From the NCBI GenBank assembly GCA_038239195.1, contig JBBSEZ010000253.1, positions 1 through 14,409 of the forward strand: a stretch of DNA of 14,409 nt. The letters run 5' to 3'. The notes under the pieces are model-generated. The model had not been told where the DNA came from. It was given only the letters and a program-made list of their open reading frames with translations, and made no database searches. Position 1 is the first letter of the stretch, and each line of letters begins with the position of its first letter. Of this stretch, positions 13,074-14,409 are shown in pieces. Both the position numbers and the translations under genes were made by a program. This stretch comes from JBBSEZ01 sp038239195. GTDB taxonomy: Bacteria > Planctomycetota > Planctomycetia > Gemmatales > Gemmataceae.

Positions 13074-14300
13074 CTACGCCCTCGCCCTTCGCCCGTGCAA
13101 GCAGGCCCCGACGAACGTGTGCCGCACCAGCGTCTGATAGCTCGCCAGGCTCAGCCCCGCCGTCAGCCCCACCACGACGACGAACTTGAGCCCGGCCGGC
13201 AACGGCGCCCCTTCGAGGTCGAGCTGTATCAGGCCGACGAGCGGCAGGTGGCACAGATAGACCCAGTACGAGGCGTCCGCCAGGTAGCGCCACGCCCGGC
13301 GCTCCGCGCTCAGGCAGCGCAGCCCGAGCCCCAGCAACCCGAACAGCGACAGCCAGGCGACCAGCGACAGCGCCGCCGCCAGCCCCACCCGGTCCCCCCA
13401 ACCTGCCTCCCCCGCCAGGTGGCGCTCGAGGAACACCAGCATCCCCACCGACGCGGGCACCGACAGCGCCAGGTGTGCCCCCCAGTAGCGGAAGGCATCC
13501 CCCAGCGCGTGGCGCCCGTGGTGCAGCACGGCCCCCGCGACGAAGTACGCTCCGTAATAGAGCAGCCGCCAGCCGTCGGGGAGGAAGGAGTTGCGGTGCG
13601 CCACGACGGGCGCCACGTTCGCGGCCAGGATGAGCGCCGTCGGCACCGAGAGCCACAGCGGCAGCGTGAGTGCCAGCCACGGCCTGGGCGTGGGGCAGGT
13701 CCGGAGGCATGCCCCCCGACCTTTTGGGCCCTTGATCCACCCGGCGACCCAGCGAATGGCGCACCAGGCAAGGGTGAGGAGCAGCAAGTCTTCGAGGAAC
13801 CAGAGGTGGAGCGGGCCGTACAACTCGGACTGGATTGCCGGGCCGAACTTGATCGCCAGCACTTCCTTCAGGCTACAGCGCCCGCTGACCATCCAGCCCG
13901 TCGCCCACACGTAGAAGCTGATGGGCAGGATAAGGAGGCAGCCGGCCAGGAACGGGACGAGGACGCGCCGCGCCCGGTGGGCGAGCAGGCCGCGCGCTCC
14001 GCGGGCGCCCTCGAGCATGGCGGCGAAGAAGCCGGCGAGGAAGAAGAACAGGGGCAGCCGGAAGCTGTGTAGCCACCAGAAGAGGCCATCGAAGAAAAGG
14101 CTCGTGGCGCCGTCGTGAATGACCCAGACGAGCCCCGGCATCCGGCCGTTCATGTAGCTGACCGCCGCGTGCAGGCACACGCCCAGGCACGTGGCCGCCC
14201 CGCGCAGCGCGTCGAGGGCGACGATCCGGCCTTCGGCGGTTGGCAGCGCTCGGGCAGGAATAGCTGTCGCGGCTGTGTCCTTCGATTTGGCCAGAGCCAC
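13074..14300 (-). CDS. Membrane acyltransferase 3 family protein (OpgC-like)
   Basis: This 408-residue integral membrane protein has the acyltransferase 3 pattern. The N-terminal RIVALDALRGAATCLGVCLHAA carries the conserved R33 and H44 of the family, and about ten hydrophobic segments follow (for example LPLFFFLAGFFAAML, LVPFLAGCLLILPISFYVW, WLSLFGLLGLGLRCL, LKFVVVVGLTAGLSLA). YLADASYWVYLCHLPLV near residue 340 is the typical C-terminal block. Such enzymes transfer acyl groups to sugars, glucans or antibiotics in the envelope; this member most resembles the OpgC/MdoC-like glucan acyltransferases, but its acceptor is unknown. The start is a GTG at 14300 without a clear Shine-Dalgarno. It lies 17 bases after the stop of the preceding gene on the same strand, so translation may depend on that gene. 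Confidence 0.82.
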   Translation of the reverse strand: MALAKSKDTAATAIPARALPTAEGRIVALDALRGAATCLGVCLHAAVSYMNGRMPGLVWVIHDGATSLFFDGLFWWLHSFRLPLFFFLAGFFAAMLEGARGARGLLAHRARRVLVPFLAGCLLILPISFYVWATGWMVSGRCSLKEVLAIKFGPAIQSELYGPLHLWFLEDLLLLTLAWCAIRWVAGWIKGPKGRGACLRTCPTPRPWLALTLPLWLSVPTALILAANVAPVVAHRNSFLPDGWRLLYYGAYFVAGAVLHHGRHALGDAFRYWGAHLALSVPASVGMLVFLERHLAGEAGWGDRVGLAAALSLVAWLSLFGLLGLGLRCLSAERRAWRYLADASYWVYLCHLPLVGLIQLDLEGAPLPAGLKFVVVVGLTAGLSLASYQTLVRHTFVGACLHGRRARA

Positions 14301-14317
14301 CCGGGGCCGGCCCAGGC

Positions 14318-14409
14318 CTACGCGGCTGGCCGGGATCGTTTCGCGGCGGGGCGGGGTAGGTCGGGCATGCGCTCCAGGAGCCAGGAAAACACGTCCTTGT
14401 GCTTCTGGC
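14318..14409 (-). CDS. C-terminal end of an unidentified protein, cut by the window edge
   Basis: A leftward frame enters from the right edge and stops with TAG at 14318-14320. The 29 complete visible residues read HKDVFSWLLERMP near the beginning and end in a basic, proline-rich tail (LPRPAAKRSRPAA). This is too little to name a family. The stop lies 17 bases before the acyltransferase start, so the two genes are likely co-transcribed. Confidence 0.5.
   Translation of the reverse strand, partial: QKHKDVFSWLLERMPDLPRPAAKRSRPAA

Noticed and set aside
1..14409. CRISPR array, tRNA or rRNA genes
   Set aside because: I saw no regularly spaced direct repeats, tRNA cloverleaf sequences or rRNA-like conserved segments on either strand.

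Overview
This is a GC-rich, gene-dense window with no rRNA, tRNA or CRISPR array. The gene content resembles a planctomycete of the Gemmata type: large conserved hypothetical proteins, a membrane/HEAT-repeat protein, DUF4385, DUF4365 and three-Cys-motif DUF5131 proteins, and possible transposase remnants. That placement is an inference from gene content; there is no marker gene here to prove it.

Region 1 (1-5590) is accessory. It opens with the C-terminal end of a probable transposase (2-121) next to a 5'-truncated methyltransferase-like reading frame (174-746, + strand). Converging on this is a compact minus-strand operon: a GHKL/Hsp90-like ATPase (3605-5590), a radical-SAM-like protein that has lost its iron-sulfur cysteine motif (2275-3612), and a radical SAM enzyme with an intact CX3CX2C motif (750-2306). 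The ATPase and the cysteine-less protein overlap at ATGAGTAA. The second overlap is 32 bp and the downstream gene has a TTG start with a good Shine-Dalgarno. The two radical-SAM-like proteins align along most of their length, so they look like an active/inactive paralogue pair run together with an ATP-driven chaperone-like clamp. I do not recognise this three-gene set as a named system; it is the best candidate here for something undescribed.

Region 2 (5591-7997) is a 0.64-kb non-coding stretch, then a two-gene module (a DUF4365 nuclease-like protein and a 116-residue partner, overlapping at ATGA), then a three-Cys-motif DUF5131 (phage Gp37/Gp68-like) gene. A diverged copy of the first ~19 codons and leader of that DUF5131 gene, with an extended -10 promoter, lies just upstream of the module. 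The module therefore sits between a 5' fragment and an intact copy of DUF5131, as if it had been inserted or captured by recombination.

Region 3 (8005-14409) looks like ordinary chromosome: a four-helix membrane protein joined out of frame to a HEAT-repeat domain through a run of seven C; a 60-residue basic/amphipathic protein with a strong sigma70-type promoter; a membrane-anchored hypothetical; an endonuclease III-like [4Fe-4S] glycosylase translationally coupled to a DUF4385 protein; a secreted dienelactone hydrolase and a divergent MsrB sharing a control region with a 13-bp inverted repeat; a membrane acyltransferase; and the tail of one more gene at the right edge.
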